Below, one piece after another: positions 22,962-31,233 of a stretch of DNA of 31,874 nucleotides. Under the pieces are notes generated by a model. That model saw only the letters and a list, made by a program, of their open reading frames with translations, was not told where the DNA came from and ran no database searches. The position numbers and the translations under genes were made by a program. This DNA is from JBELMB01 sp042088665 (lineage in GTDB: Bacteria > Pseudomonadota > Alphaproteobacteria > Rhodobacterales > Rhodobacteraceae): assembly GCA_042088665.1 (NCBI GenBank), contig JBELMB010000047.1, forward strand, positions 1-31,874, written 5' to 3'. Position 1 is the first letter of the stretch. The number at the start of each line of letters is the position of its first letter.

Positions 22962-23436
22962 CGCAACGCCTGCCTCCCTGTGGTTGTCGGCGCTGGGTCA
23001 GGGCGCACGCACCGCCATGACGGAAACCACCGTCGAAGGGTTCCGCGCGCTGGCCGCAGTCGTGACACAGGACCTGCGCGAGGGCGGGGAAAGCTGGCGC
23101 GCGGACGACGTTTTGATCGAAGGGATGGAGGCGCGGCTGGTGCTGTTCTTCACACCGCCCGATTTCCTCGTGCAGCCGCAGCGGGTGATGTGCCGGACCT
23201 GGGTCTATGCCGATGGTGAGCCGGTCCATGACACCGGCGAGGTGGATTGCCATGACGCACGGATCAGCGGCTTTTCCGGGGATCTCTTTCCGACCCGATT
23301 CATGATGGGGTTCGATCTGGGCCCGGACGAAGTGGGCACGGTCACCTGCTTCGAGATGTCGGTGACCGACCCGGACCGCGGCATCAAGGTGCCGCTCGAG
23401 GTCTCCTTCAAGACCCGTGCAAAGGTGCTGCAATGA
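22954..23436 (+). CDS. Protein of unknown function inside the transporter operon
   Basis: I recognise no family. The 160-residue product is soluble, with no signal peptide or membrane helix. The N-terminal 40 residues look helical (ALGQGARTAMTETTVEGFRALAA). The rest is beta-rich and acidic, with cysteines in VMCRTW, EVDCHDA and VTCFEMS. It overlaps the ATPase by 8 nt and the first permease by 4 nt (ATGA), so it is translated together with the importer. Such tight placement argues for a role in uptake or in handling the imported compound, but this is inference. Confidence 0.75.
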   Translation: MRDATPASLWLSALGQGARTAMTETTVEGFRALAAVVTQDLREGGESWRADDVLIEGMEARLVLFFTPPDFLVQPQRVMCRTWVYADGEPVHDTGEVDCHDARISGFSGDLFPTRFMMGFDLGPDEVGTVTCFEMSVTDPDRGIKVPLEVSFKTRAKVLQ

Positions 23437-24389
23437 CTGCGCGCCTAGTCCTTCCGCCGCTTGCGGGAATGATCCTGGCGCTGCTGGCCATCTGGTACAT
23501 TGCCGTGGTGCCGATGAACGTTCAGGACACGCTGACCCGGGCCGAACGCGCCGAGGCGCAGGTGTCGCCCCCCACGGCGGTGGCGCGGCGCGACATGAGC
23601 AACTGGGCGCTGGTGGTGCGCAACCCCGGACTGCTGGGCGAAAGCTGGAGCCTCGACCGCCCGCGCCTGCCCGCCCCGCATCAAGTGGTGGCGGAGCTGT
23701 ACAAATCCGTCATCGACGAAGAACTGAACGGCCGTCGCGGCATCGTCCGGTCCGGCTCTTTTTCCAACCGCGGGTTGATCCACCACGCGCTGGTGACGCT
23801 GAACGCCACGATGGTCGGCTTTCTGATCGGGACGGGGTTGGGCATCGTCCTTGCGATCGGGATCGTGCACAGCCGGGTGATGGACATGTCCGTCATGCCC
23901 TGGGCTATCGTCAGCCAGACCATTCCCATCGTGGCACTGGCGCCGATGATCATCGTGGTGCTCTATTCCATCGGGATACAGGGGTTGCTGCCCAAGGCCG
24001 TGATCTCTGCCTATCTGTCGTTCTTCCCGGTGGTGGTGGGCATGGTAAAGGGGCTGCGGTCGCCCGACGGAATGCAGATGGACCTGATGCGCACTTACAA
24101 TGCCCCCACGCAAGGCGTGCTGTGGAAGCTGCGGCTGCCGGCCTCGATCCCCTATCTCTTTGCCTCGCTGAAAATCGCCATCGCCGCCAGCCTCGTGGGG
24201 GCCATCGTCGGTGAACTGCCCGTCCAGAAAGGTGGTCTTGGCGCGCGGATGCTGGCGGGCAGCTATTACGGGCAGACGGCACAGATCTGGGCCGCGCTCT
24301 TTGTGGCGGCGGGGCTGGCGGCCACGCTGGTCTGGGCCATCTCCGCGGCAGAGCGCCGGACGCTGAAGCGCATGGGAATGGCGGCATGA
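23433..24389 (+). CDS. ABC transporter permease 1, probable pyrimidine uptake
   Basis: This 318-residue inner-membrane permease belongs to the SsuC/TauC/NrtB group. One N-terminal membrane segment (about 7-27) is followed by roughly 85 mostly polar residues, then about five segments. The cytoplasmic coupling loop is MDLMRTYNAPTQGVLWKLRLPASIPYLF. The long hydrophilic stretch after the first helix is longer than in SsuC-type permeases. It overlaps both neighbours by 4 nt (ATGA). Together with the next permease it would form a heterodimeric channel. Confidence 0.87.
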   Translation: MTARLVLPPLAGMILALLAIWYIAVVPMNVQDTLTRAERAEAQVSPPTAVARRDMSNWALVVRNPGLLGESWSLDRPRLPAPHQVVAELYKSVIDEELNGRRGIVRSGSFSNRGLIHHALVTLNATMVGFLIGTGLGIVLAIGIVHSRVMDMSVMPWAIVSQTIPIVALAPMIIVVLYSIGIQGLLPKAVISAYLSFFPVVVGMVKGLRSPDGMQMDLMRTYNAPTQGVLWKLRLPASIPYLFASLKIAIAASLVGAIVGELPVQKGGLGARMLAGSYYGQTAQIWAALFVAAGLAATLVWAISAAERRTLKRMGMAA

Positions 24390-25234
24390 TGCTTGTGGCT
24401 CTTGCGCTGGCGCTTTGGGCCGCGGGATGGGCCCTGAACGTGCGGCTTGCCAATGGGTCCGCCCGCGACACCCGGGCGGTGCGACTTGCGGTGCCCGTGG
24501 TCTTTGGCCTGACACTGCTGGGCATGTGGGAGTTGACCGTGCGCGGGTTGGCCGTGCCCGGGGTGATCCTGCCGCCGCCCAGCACCATCGCGCAGACATT
24601 CGGGGCCAATTTCGGCGGGTTGTGGGGGGATTTTGTCCAGACGATCCTCAAGGGTGGGTTGTCGGGCTATCTCATGGGCTGTGGGGCGGCGCTGTTGACG
24701 GCGCTGGCCATGGACCGCTCTGACTGGCTCAAACGCGGGCTGCTGCCGCTGGGCAACTTCATGGCGGCGCTGCCCATTGTCGGCACGGCCCCGATCCTCG
24801 TGATGTGGTTCGGGTTTGGCTGGCAGTCAAAGGCGGCCGTCGTCGTGCTGATGGTCTATTTCCCGATGCTGGTGAATACCGTCGCGGGCCTGTCAGAGAC
24901 CTCCGCGATGCAGCGCGACCTGATGCGCACCTATGCCGCCACATGGGGACAGACTCTGTGGCGGTTGCGCCTGCCTGCCGCGCTGCCTTTTGTCTTCAAC
25001 GGGCTGAAGATCTGCACGACGCTGTCGCTGATCGGGGCCATCGTCGCGGAGTTCTTTGGCTCGCCCACGCTGGGCCTTGGCTTTCGCATCTCCACATCCA
25101 TCGGCCAACTGGATCTGGGTATGGTCTGGTCGGCCATCGTGGTCGCCGCTTTGTCGGGCACGTTGTTTTACGGGCTGGTCGCCCTGATCGAAAATCGCAT
25201 GACCTTCTGGCACGCAGCCACGCGCGGCGGCTAG
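24386..25234 (+). CDS. ABC transporter permease 2, probable pyrimidine uptake
   Basis: This 282-residue permease is of the same group as the preceding gene. About six hydrophobic segments are visible and the coupling loop reads RDLMRTYAATWGQTLWRLRLPAALPFVF, nearly parallel to that of permease 1, so the pair probably arose by duplication. The ATG overlaps the stop of permease 1; a second ATG one codon on is equally possible. The binding-protein gene follows after 52 nt. Confidence 0.87.
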   Translation: MMLVALALALWAAGWALNVRLANGSARDTRAVRLAVPVVFGLTLLGMWELTVRGLAVPGVILPPPSTIAQTFGANFGGLWGDFVQTILKGGLSGYLMGCGAALLTALAMDRSDWLKRGLLPLGNFMAALPIVGTAPILVMWFGFGWQSKAAVVVLMVYFPMLVNTVAGLSETSAMQRDLMRTYAATWGQTLWRLRLPAALPFVFNGLKICTTLSLIGAIVAEFFGSPTLGLGFRISTSIGQLDLGMVWSAIVVAALSGTLFYGLVALIENRMTFWHAATRGG

Positions 25235-25286
25235 AGTTCACACAAGACCCCGGCGATCGGGGCATATCACACCAACGGAGGTATCC

Positions 25287-26270
25287 ATGAAACATATCCT
25301 TTCCGCCGTCGCCGCACTTGGCCTTGCGGCCCCAGCCTTTGCTGCCGACGAAGTCACGCTGCAACTGAAATGGGTGACGCAGGCCCAGTTCGCGGGCTAC
25401 TACGTCGCGCTTGAGAACGGCTATTACGAGGCAGAGGGCCTCGACGTGACGATCCTGCCCGGTGGCCCGGACATTGCGCCCACACAGGTGATCGCAGGTG
25501 GCGGTGCCGACGTGGTCGTCGAATGGATGCCCGCCGCCCTCGCGGCCCGCGAAAACGGTCTGCCGCTGGTGAACATCGCGCAGCCCTTCAAATCCTCGGG
25601 CATGATGCTGACCTGCTGGGCCGATGTGGGCATCGCGGCTCCCGCAGATCTGGCGAACCGCACGCTGGGTGTCTGGTTCTTTGGCAACGAGTATCCCTTC
25701 CTGTCGTGGATGTCCCAGCTGGGCATCAAGACGGATGGCAAGATGGACGGCTCTGTCGAAGTGCTCAAGCAGGGTTTCAACGTCGATCCGCTGCTGCAGC
25801 GTCAGGCTGACTGCATCTCGACCATGACCTACAACGAGTACTGGCAGGTGCTGGACAGCGGCGTGTCCGCCGATGAGCTGGTGACGTTCAAGTACCAGGA
25901 CCAGGGCGTGTCCACGATGGAAGACGGGCTTTACGTGCTTGAAGAAAACCTTGGCGATGCGGCGTTTTCCGACAAGATGACACGGTTTGTGAAGGCCTCC
26001 ATGCAGGGCTGGAAATGGGCCGAGGAAAATGCCGAAGACGCGGCGATGATCGTGCTCGACTTTGACGAGACAGGTGCCCAGACCGAAGCGCACCAGATCC
26101 GCATGATGGGCGAGATTGCCAAGCTGACGGCGGGCTCGAACGGCGCGCTGGATCCGGCCGATTATGAGCGCACAGTTGCCACGCTTCTGGCAGGCGGATC
26201 CGATCCGGTGATCACCGCCGCCCCGGAAGGTGCCTGGACCCACGCGATCACCGACGCCGCGCTGCAGTAA
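25287..26270 (+). CDS. ABC transporter periplasmic binding protein, NMT1/THI5-like
   Basis: This is a 327-residue periplasmic receptor. The signal peptide ends AFA (about residue 19). The mature N-terminus has the family signature LKWVTQAQFAGYYVALENGYYEAEGLDV (start about 27). This is typical of NMT1/THI5-like receptors that bind small pyrimidine-like, sulfonate or nitrate-type ligands. A strong GGAGG lies 5 nt before the ATG, consistent with the higher output needed for a receptor. It is the last gene of the transporter operon, closed by the terminator at 26313. The pyrimidine ligand is inferred from the neighbouring pathway and the family link to pyrimidine precursors. Confidence 0.88.
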   Translation: MKHILSAVAALGLAAPAFAADEVTLQLKWVTQAQFAGYYVALENGYYEAEGLDVTILPGGPDIAPTQVIAGGGADVVVEWMPAALAARENGLPLVNIAQPFKSSGMMLTCWADVGIAAPADLANRTLGVWFFGNEYPFLSWMSQLGIKTDGKMDGSVEVLKQGFNVDPLLQRQADCISTMTYNEYWQVLDSGVSADELVTFKYQDQGVSTMEDGLYVLEENLGDAAFSDKMTRFVKASMQGWKWAEENAEDAAMIVLDFDETGAQTEAHQIRMMGEIAKLTAGSNGALDPADYERTVATLLAGGSDPVITAAPEGAWTHAITDAALQ

Positions 26271-26312
26271 ACCATAGCGCCGCGCGTCGCTGAGCAGCGA
26301 TGCTTGTGCACA

Positions 26313-26346
26313 CCGTCGCCCGGGAGACCGGGCGGCGGTTTTTTCT
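26313..26346 (+). terminator. Intrinsic terminator of the transporter operon
   Basis: An 11-bp stem CCGTCGCCCGG / CCGGGCGGCGG (one G-T pair) with loop GAGA is followed directly by TTTTTTC. It lies 43 nt past the binding-protein stop and is the clearest rho-independent terminator in the window. Nothing else is seen in the spacer up to 26462. Confidence 0.92.
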
Positions 26347-26462
26347 TTCCTGCCGGTTGCTTGTCTGGCCGTGGGGCGGCCGTGGGTTGGCCAACCCTTG
26401 GCGCGTCAAGGCCAGCAAGCCCGGACAAAGCCAGCCTGACCTGTCATGGCCTCCGCGGGGGT

Positions 26463-26978
26463 CTAGCGTTTTTTGAGGACGATCCCCTGCCCTGCCTGCT
26501 CGGGCCTTGGCAGGGCGCTGTGCACGGCGCGCACTTGCGCCAGATGCTCCGCCACGGTGGGTTGCCAGGCTTCTGGCCGACGGCTGGTGAGGTTGAAGCC
26601 CAGCATCTTGACCTCGTTGGTGGCCGACAGCCCGCCCTCGGCGTCGCGCACCCGGTGAAACAGGATGAAACGCTTTTCATCCAGATCAGTGAGCTGCGTC
26701 TCGATGGTAAAGGCATCCCCTTCGGCCAACTCGCCAGAATAGGTCACGTGGTTCTCGACGATGATGTATTCGTGGCCATCTCGGGTTTCCATCGTCTGGT
26801 CGGGGGCGTTGACCCAATTCCAGAAGGCCCAGTTCGCGATGTCACAAATGGTGAGGTAATGCGCCATGTTCATATGGCCGTATTCGTCGATCCACTCCGC
26901 GCTGACCTCTTGTTGCACCAGTTGCAGCGGTGCGGCGACCTCCCCCGTCCAGGGGTGCAGGATTGTCTGTGTCGCCAT
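26463..26978 (-). CDS. Hotdog thioesterase, probable betainyl/carnitinyl-CoA type
   Basis: This 171-residue 4HBT-type hotdog protein has the active-site helix start DEYGHMNMAHYL (31-42; Asp31, His35, Asn37 conserved) and HVTYSGELAEGDAFTIETQL. This form is seen in the thioesterase part fused to some L-carnitine dehydrogenases and in betainyl-CoA thioesterase. The caiD-like gene 4 nt upstream in the same operon supports carnitine-derived CoA esters as substrate. The ATG at 26978 was chosen for domain fit; upstream in-frame sequence is antisense of caiD codons. Another short acyl-CoA substrate remains possible. Confidence 0.75.
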   Translation of the reverse strand: MATQTILHPWTGEVAAPLQLVQQEVSAEWIDEYGHMNMAHYLTICDIANWAFWNWVNAPDQTMETRDGHEYIIVENHVTYSGELAEGDAFTIETQLTDLDEKRFILFHRVRDAEGGLSATNEVKMLGFNLTSRRPEAWQPTVAEHLAQVRAVHSALPRPEQAGQGIVLKKR

Positions 26979-26982
26979 CGCC

Positions 26983-27765
26983 CTACCGTCCCGTCCAGCT
27001 CGGCGTGCGCTTTTCCATGACAGAGGACATGCCCTCTGCCGCATCTGCGCTGTCATAGATCGCCCCATAGGAGGCAAGCCCCCCGGCCCGCATGCGGGCA
27101 AAGCTGTCTTGCTCCGACAGACCCTGCGTGGCGGCATCGATTTCCTTGATCGCGCGCAGGGACAGCGGCGCGCAGGCGGCGACGCGCTCTGCCATGGCAA
27201 AAGCCTCTGCCATCAGGTCCGCGGCGGGCACAACCGCGTTGACCAGCCCCCAGCGCGCCAGTTCCGCCGCCGAGGCCCGTCGGGCGGTCATCATCATCTC
27301 CATGGCGATGGCCCGCGGCAGGCGGCGCGGCAGGCGGATCACACCGCCGCTGTCCGCTACAAGCCCGATGCCCGCTTCGGGGAGACCAAACTCCGCATGC
27401 TCTGCCGCGACGATCATATCCGCCGCCAGCGCCAGTTCGAACCCACCGCCCAGCGCAAGGCCGTTCACGGCGGCGATCACCGGTTTGGTCAGCCCCCAAT
27501 GCTCGGTCAGGCCGGCAAACCCACCGGGTCCCATGTTCTCATCGGGGGATTCGCCCGCGGCGGCGGCCTTCAGATCCCAGCCCGCGGAAAAGAACCGCAC
27601 GCCCCCGCCGGTGATCACACCGACCGATACGGCGTCATCCTGTTCGAGCTGCGAGAAGGCCTCGCCCAAAGCGCGGCTCGTTGCGGCGTCTATGGCGTTC
27701 ACCTTGCCCCGTGCCAGAGTGATCTGCATCACACGTCCCGTTACGCTGACGTCGACCTCGTTCAT
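26983..27765 (-). CDS. caiD: Carnitinyl-CoA dehydratase-like enoyl-CoA hydratase
   Basis: This 260-residue crotonase-fold enzyme converts carnitinyl-CoA and crotonobetainyl-CoA in the E. coli family member. From memory, the sequence follows CaiD closely through FFSAGWDLKAAA, GPGGFAGLTE, KPVIAAVNG, GGGFELALAAD and LPEAGIGLVADSGGV. Glu110 and Glu130 stand where the CaiD catalytic glutamates are. The C-terminal EKRTPSWTGR also matches the family. An AGGAGAGG precedes the ATG at 27765. It is the first gene of a two-gene unit with the thioesterase. General enoyl-CoA hydratase activity is the alternative. Confidence 0.82.
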   Translation of the reverse strand: MNEVDVSVTGRVMQITLARGKVNAIDAATSRALGEAFSQLEQDDAVSVGVITGGGVRFFSAGWDLKAAAAGESPDENMGPGGFAGLTEHWGLTKPVIAAVNGLALGGGFELALAADMIVAAEHAEFGLPEAGIGLVADSGGVIRLPRRLPRAIAMEMMMTARRASAAELARWGLVNAVVPAADLMAEAFAMAERVAACAPLSLRAIKEIDAATQGLSEQDSFARMRAGGLASYGAIYDSADAAEGMSSVMEKRTPSWTGR

Positions 27766-28199
27766 ATGCCTCTCCTGTCGCTTTATGCGGCACGGTGCGC
27801 GATTGCGCGCGGCACCGCAAGGGAGTGTCGGCAGTGCCGCATCGGAAACCCCGCCCATGGCCAGAGTGCGCCATCGCGCCAAGGCCATGCGGGATGGCAG
27901 GCCCCTTTGCCTGTGCCCGACAGAAGGGTTTCGCGACGGGAAAGGCCACGCGTTTACTGCCGCTTAGCCGAATCGCTCTACGCGCTTGGGACGTGGTGCA
28001 TCAGGGTGTCAGGGTGTCAGAGTGTCAGGCGAACAAGCTGCCCCGGAGCGCGCCCGGTGAGCCCGCCGCAGGCCCCGCTGCACCGCTGGATGCAAAGATG
28101 TGAACCCGGGCCGTGTTTTGCCCCACAGGCAACCGGTCACGCTTTCCCCGCAACCGCGCTCTGCTATAACGGTGCGACCCCAATGCACCGGACTTGCCC
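27766..28199. other. Intergenic region between divergent caiD and glucosylglycerate phosphorylase genes
   Basis: This stretch contains no supported gene. It holds the 8-bp tandem repeat at 28001-28029 and a possible -10 element TATAAC at 28165-28170, 29 nt before the phosphorylase start, with no convincing -35. Promoters for both genes must lie here. Confidence 0.5.
28001..28029. repeat. 8-bp tandem repeat
   Basis: TCAGGGTG, TCAGGGTG, TCAGAGTG and TCAGG follow each other, giving 3.6 units of period 8 in the divergent intergenic region. Confidence 0.85.
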
Positions 28200-29948
28200 A
28201 TGACCGCGCCAAACGCCCTGTTCTCCCGACTGCACGCCCTGCTTATGCGTCTTTATCCCGATCATGACACGGACGCGCTGACCCAGTTGGTGATCGACGC
28301 CTTTTGGCCCGAGGACACCGCCCCCCGACGGCGCGCGCGCAAACCGGGCAACACCTTGTGGACGCAGAAAGATGCGCTGCTTGTCACCTATGGCGACAGT
28401 CTGACAGACGGGGTCTACAAGCCGCTGGATCTGCTGCGGGATTTCCTTGGCGCGCGGCTCAAGGGCGTTGTGAACGGGGTGCATATCCTGCCGTTCTTTC
28501 CCTATACCTCGGACGACGGGTTTGCCGTCACGGACTACCGCAAGGTCAACCCGACGCTGGGGGACTGGCCAGACATCGAACGGATCGGCGACGACTGGCA
28601 CCTGATGTCCGATCTGGTGCTGAACCATGTCTCGTCCCAAGGGACCTGGTTCAACGCCTACCGCCAGGGCCAGGCGCCCTACGACAAGTTCTTCACCGAA
28701 GCCTCGCCTGATGACGATCTGTCCATGGTGGTGCGGCCCCGCACCACGCCCCTCCTGCAGGAGGTAGAGACCGCGATGGGGATCAAGCACGTCTGGTGCA
28801 CCTTCTCCCACGATCAGGTCGATCTGGACTTTCGCAACCCGGAGGTGCTGCTTGAGGTGCTTCGGATCATCCGGTTGCACGTGGACAAAGGCGTCAAGAT
28901 CATCCGCCTCGATGCTGTGGCCTTTCTGTGGAAAGAGCCCGGCACCCCCTCCATCCACCTGCCGCAGACCCATGCCATCGTGCAACTGCTGCGCGCGCTT
29001 GCGGATTTCGCACAGGAGCCGGTCATCCTGCTCACTGAGACGAACGTCCCAAAGGCCGAAAACCTCAGCTATTTCGGGCAGTTGAACGAAGCGCACTGGA
29101 TCTACAACTTTCCGCTGCCACCGCTGATCCTGCACGCCTGCCTGTCCGGCGAGGCGCGCTATCTGTCGAACTGGATGCGGGCCATGCCGCCGGCACCTCA
29201 CGGCTGCGCCTACCTGAACTTTTCCGCCTCCCACGACGGGATCGGGATGCGCCCCGCCGAAGGGCTGCTGCCGGACGAAGAGATCGCGCGCATGATCTCG
29301 ACCGTTCAGGAATCTGGTGGCCGGGCCTCCATGCGGGCGCTGCCCGGTGGCGGCGCCGCGGTCTACGAATTGAACGCCACTTTCTTTTCGGCCCTGTCGC
29401 GCACTTATCGCGGGGATCAGGAGCTGCACCTTGACCGGTTCATTGCCTCGCAGACCATCGTCATGTCCCTCGAAGGCATCCCGGCCTTCTACATCCACGC
29501 CATGCTCGCGACGGACAACGATCTCGAGGCGGTCACGCGGCGCGGCATGAACCGGGCGATCAACCGGCACCGCTGGAACTATCCGGACTTGCGCGCGCGC
29601 CTTGCGGATGGTGAAAGCGCGCAGTCGATCGTATTGTCCGCCCTGTCGGATCGACTGCGGCTGCGGGCCCGCCAGCCTGCTTTCCATCCCAATGCGACGA
29701 ATTTCACCCTGCACCTCGATGACCGGATCTTTGCCGTCTGGCGGCAATCGCTGGACCGGTCGCAGTCGATCTTTGCGCTGCACAATGTCAGCGCCGACAG
29801 CATCGACCTGCCGCCACGCGCGCTCAACCTGATCGCGGACGAAGACTGGTTCGATCTGTTGTCCGGCGAAACCCTGCATCCGGAAAACGACGGGGTGCGG
29901 CTGGAACCCTATCAGTGCCGCTGGATCACCAACAGCGCCAAGGGGTGA
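28200..29948 (+). CDS. GH13 sucrose-phosphorylase-family enzyme, probable glucosylglycerate phosphorylase
   Basis: This 582-residue GH13 (subfamily 18 type) phosphorylase is predicted to split glucosylglycerate with phosphate into glucose-1-phosphate and glycerate. The catalytic residues are visible: nucleophile Asp238 in IIRLDAVAFLWKE, acid/base Glu280 in LLTETN and transition-state Asp346 in ASHDGIGM. VHILPFFPYTSDDGFAV (94-110) is the conserved early barrel segment of the sucrose phosphorylase group. Sucrose or sucrose-6-phosphate is possible by family. The convergent glucosyl-3-phosphoglycerate synthase and phosphatase genes point to glucosylglycerate. ATG 28200 was chosen over TTG 28194; no strong Shine-Dalgarno is visible. 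Confidence 0.82.
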   Translation: MTAPNALFSRLHALLMRLYPDHDTDALTQLVIDAFWPEDTAPRRRARKPGNTLWTQKDALLVTYGDSLTDGVYKPLDLLRDFLGARLKGVVNGVHILPFFPYTSDDGFAVTDYRKVNPTLGDWPDIERIGDDWHLMSDLVLNHVSSQGTWFNAYRQGQAPYDKFFTEASPDDDLSMVVRPRTTPLLQEVETAMGIKHVWCTFSHDQVDLDFRNPEVLLEVLRIIRLHVDKGVKIIRLDAVAFLWKEPGTPSIHLPQTHAIVQLLRALADFAQEPVILLTETNVPKAENLSYFGQLNEAHWIYNFPLPPLILHACLSGEARYLSNWMRAMPPAPHGCAYLNFSASHDGIGMRPAEGLLPDEEIARMISTVQESGGRASMRALPGGGAAVYELNATFFSALSRTYRGDQELHLDRFIASQTIVMSLEGIPAFYIHAMLATDNDLEAVTRRGMNRAINRHRWNYPDLRARLADGESAQSIVLSALSDRLRLRARQPAFHPNATNFTLHLDDRIFAVWRQSLDRSQSIFALHNVSADSIDLPPRALNLIADEDWFDLLSGETLHPENDGVRLEPYQCRWITNSAKG

Positions 29949-29959
29949 GCCGCCTCAAA

Positions 29960-29979
29960 CCGGGCGCAGCAGCGCCCGG
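29960..29979. terminator. Bidirectional terminator-like hairpin between convergent genes
   Basis: Arms CCGGGCGC (29960-29967) and GCGCCCGG (29972-29979) close a 4-nt loop AGCA. It lies 11 nt after the phosphorylase stop and 21 nt beyond the synthase stop. No T-run. Confidence 0.6.
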
Positions 29980-30000
29980 GCAGGCGCAGGCGGGCGATCT

Positions 30001-31233
30001 CTAGAAGGGCGTCGGGCTGAATTCGTCGCTGTCCGCTGCCACAGCCGCGCGCAGTTCCGTGACCAGCAGCGGGTCGGCCGCGTTCACCCTGCTCCAGTTC
30101 GGGATAAAGGGGCTCTCGTGCGGATTGTCGAGAAAGACCTGCCCCGCCGTCATGATATTATTGGCAAAAAGCTCGATCGTGCGCTCTTCGCGGTGGCGGT
30201 CGAGGGCAAGGCCGTTCATCCGGGCATCGTCGGCATAGAACTCCAGCAGGTCGAGGGCGACGCGATAATAGGTGGCCTTCAACGCGCGAAAGACATTGGG
30301 GGTAAAGACCGTGCCATCCGCCGCGAGCTTGCGGAACACGGCCTTGCAGATGTCGGTCGACATGCGGTTCAACCCGCCCTTTGCGTCCTCTTCGCTGACG
30401 GCTTGGTGCTTGTGATCATAGGCATCCGAGATCTCCACCTGACAGACAGAGTGGCGGCCAAGGTTGCGCCATGCCTCGGAGAGCACCCCGATCTCCAGCC
30501 CCCAGTCGGAGGGGATGCGCAGATCCGGCAGCAGCGAGGTGCGCAGCGCAAACTCCCCCGACAGCGGGTAGCGAAACGAGCGCAGGAAATCGAGGTAATC
30601 GCGGTCGCCGATGACCTTCTTGAGCGCGATCAAAAGCGGCGACACCAGAAGGCGCGTCACCCGACCGTTCAGCTTTCCATCGCCGATGCGCGGGTAATAC
30701 CCCTTTGAGATCTGGTAGCGGAAGTTCGGATTGACCACCGGATAGACCAGCCGGGCCAGCATTTCCCGTTCGTAGGTGACGATGTCACAATCATGCAACG
30801 CCATGACGGCGGTGTCCGCGCAAGAGATCAGGTAGCCCATGCAGGTCCACATGTTCTTGCCCTTGCCCGGCTCATCCGGGGCCAATCCATAGGCGTGCAG
30901 CCGCGATTCAAATGTCTTCATGCGGGGGCTGTCGTTCCAGAGCACCACGTGCTCTTGCGGCAGAACCGAAAAGAAACTGCGCGCGCGGCGAAACTGCGTT
31001 TCATCCGCTCGGTCGAGCCCGATGATGATCCGGTGCAAGTAACTGACCTGGCTCAGTTCTTTCAGGATGCCCGTCATGGCCGGACCTTCGAGCTCAGAGA
31101 ACAGCGAGGGCAGGACAAGGCTGATCTTGCGCGTCTGGGCAAAGGATTCGATTTCGTAGACCATCTCTTCGATGGGGCGGGCGCGCAGGTTGTGGAACTG
31201 CGCGATGTTGCCGTTCTGGTGGAAGTCGGCCAT
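30001..31233 (-). CDS. gpgS: Glucosyl-3-phosphoglycerate synthase
   Basis: This enzyme transfers glucose from a nucleotide sugar to 3-phosphoglycerate, the committed step of glucosylglycerate synthesis. The 410-residue GT81-type transferase has an N-terminal nucleotide-binding part (ISLVLPSLFSE, 37-47) and PGKGKNMW (122-129). The metal-binding acidic motif is HDCDIVTY (147-154; Asp148, Asp150), and DWGLEIGVLSEAW forms the acceptor-side segment. The start at 31233 directly follows the stop of the phosphatase gene (TGAATG), with AAGGGG upstream, so the two are coupled. Mannosyl-3-phosphoglycerate synthase is the main alternative. Confidence 0.85.
   Translation of the reverse strand: MADFHQNGNIAQFHNLRARPIEEMVYEIESFAQTRKISLVLPSLFSELEGPAMTGILKELSQVSYLHRIIIGLDRADETQFRRARSFFSVLPQEHVVLWNDSPRMKTFESRLHAYGLAPDEPGKGKNMWTCMGYLISCADTAVMALHDCDIVTYEREMLARLVYPVVNPNFRYQISKGYYPRIGDGKLNGRVTRLLVSPLLIALKKVIGDRDYLDFLRSFRYPLSGEFALRTSLLPDLRIPSDWGLEIGVLSEAWRNLGRHSVCQVEISDAYDHKHQAVSEEDAKGGLNRMSTDICKAVFRKLAADGTVFTPNVFRALKATYYRVALDLLEFYADDARMNGLALDRHREERTIELFANNIMTAGQVFLDNPHESPFIPNWSRVNAADPLLVTELRAAVAADSDEFSPTPF

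Noticed and set aside
28164..29879. 571-residue minus-strand frame opposite the phosphorylase
   Set aside because: The plus strand encodes an intact GH13 enzyme with all three catalytic residues; the opposite frame is a shadow.
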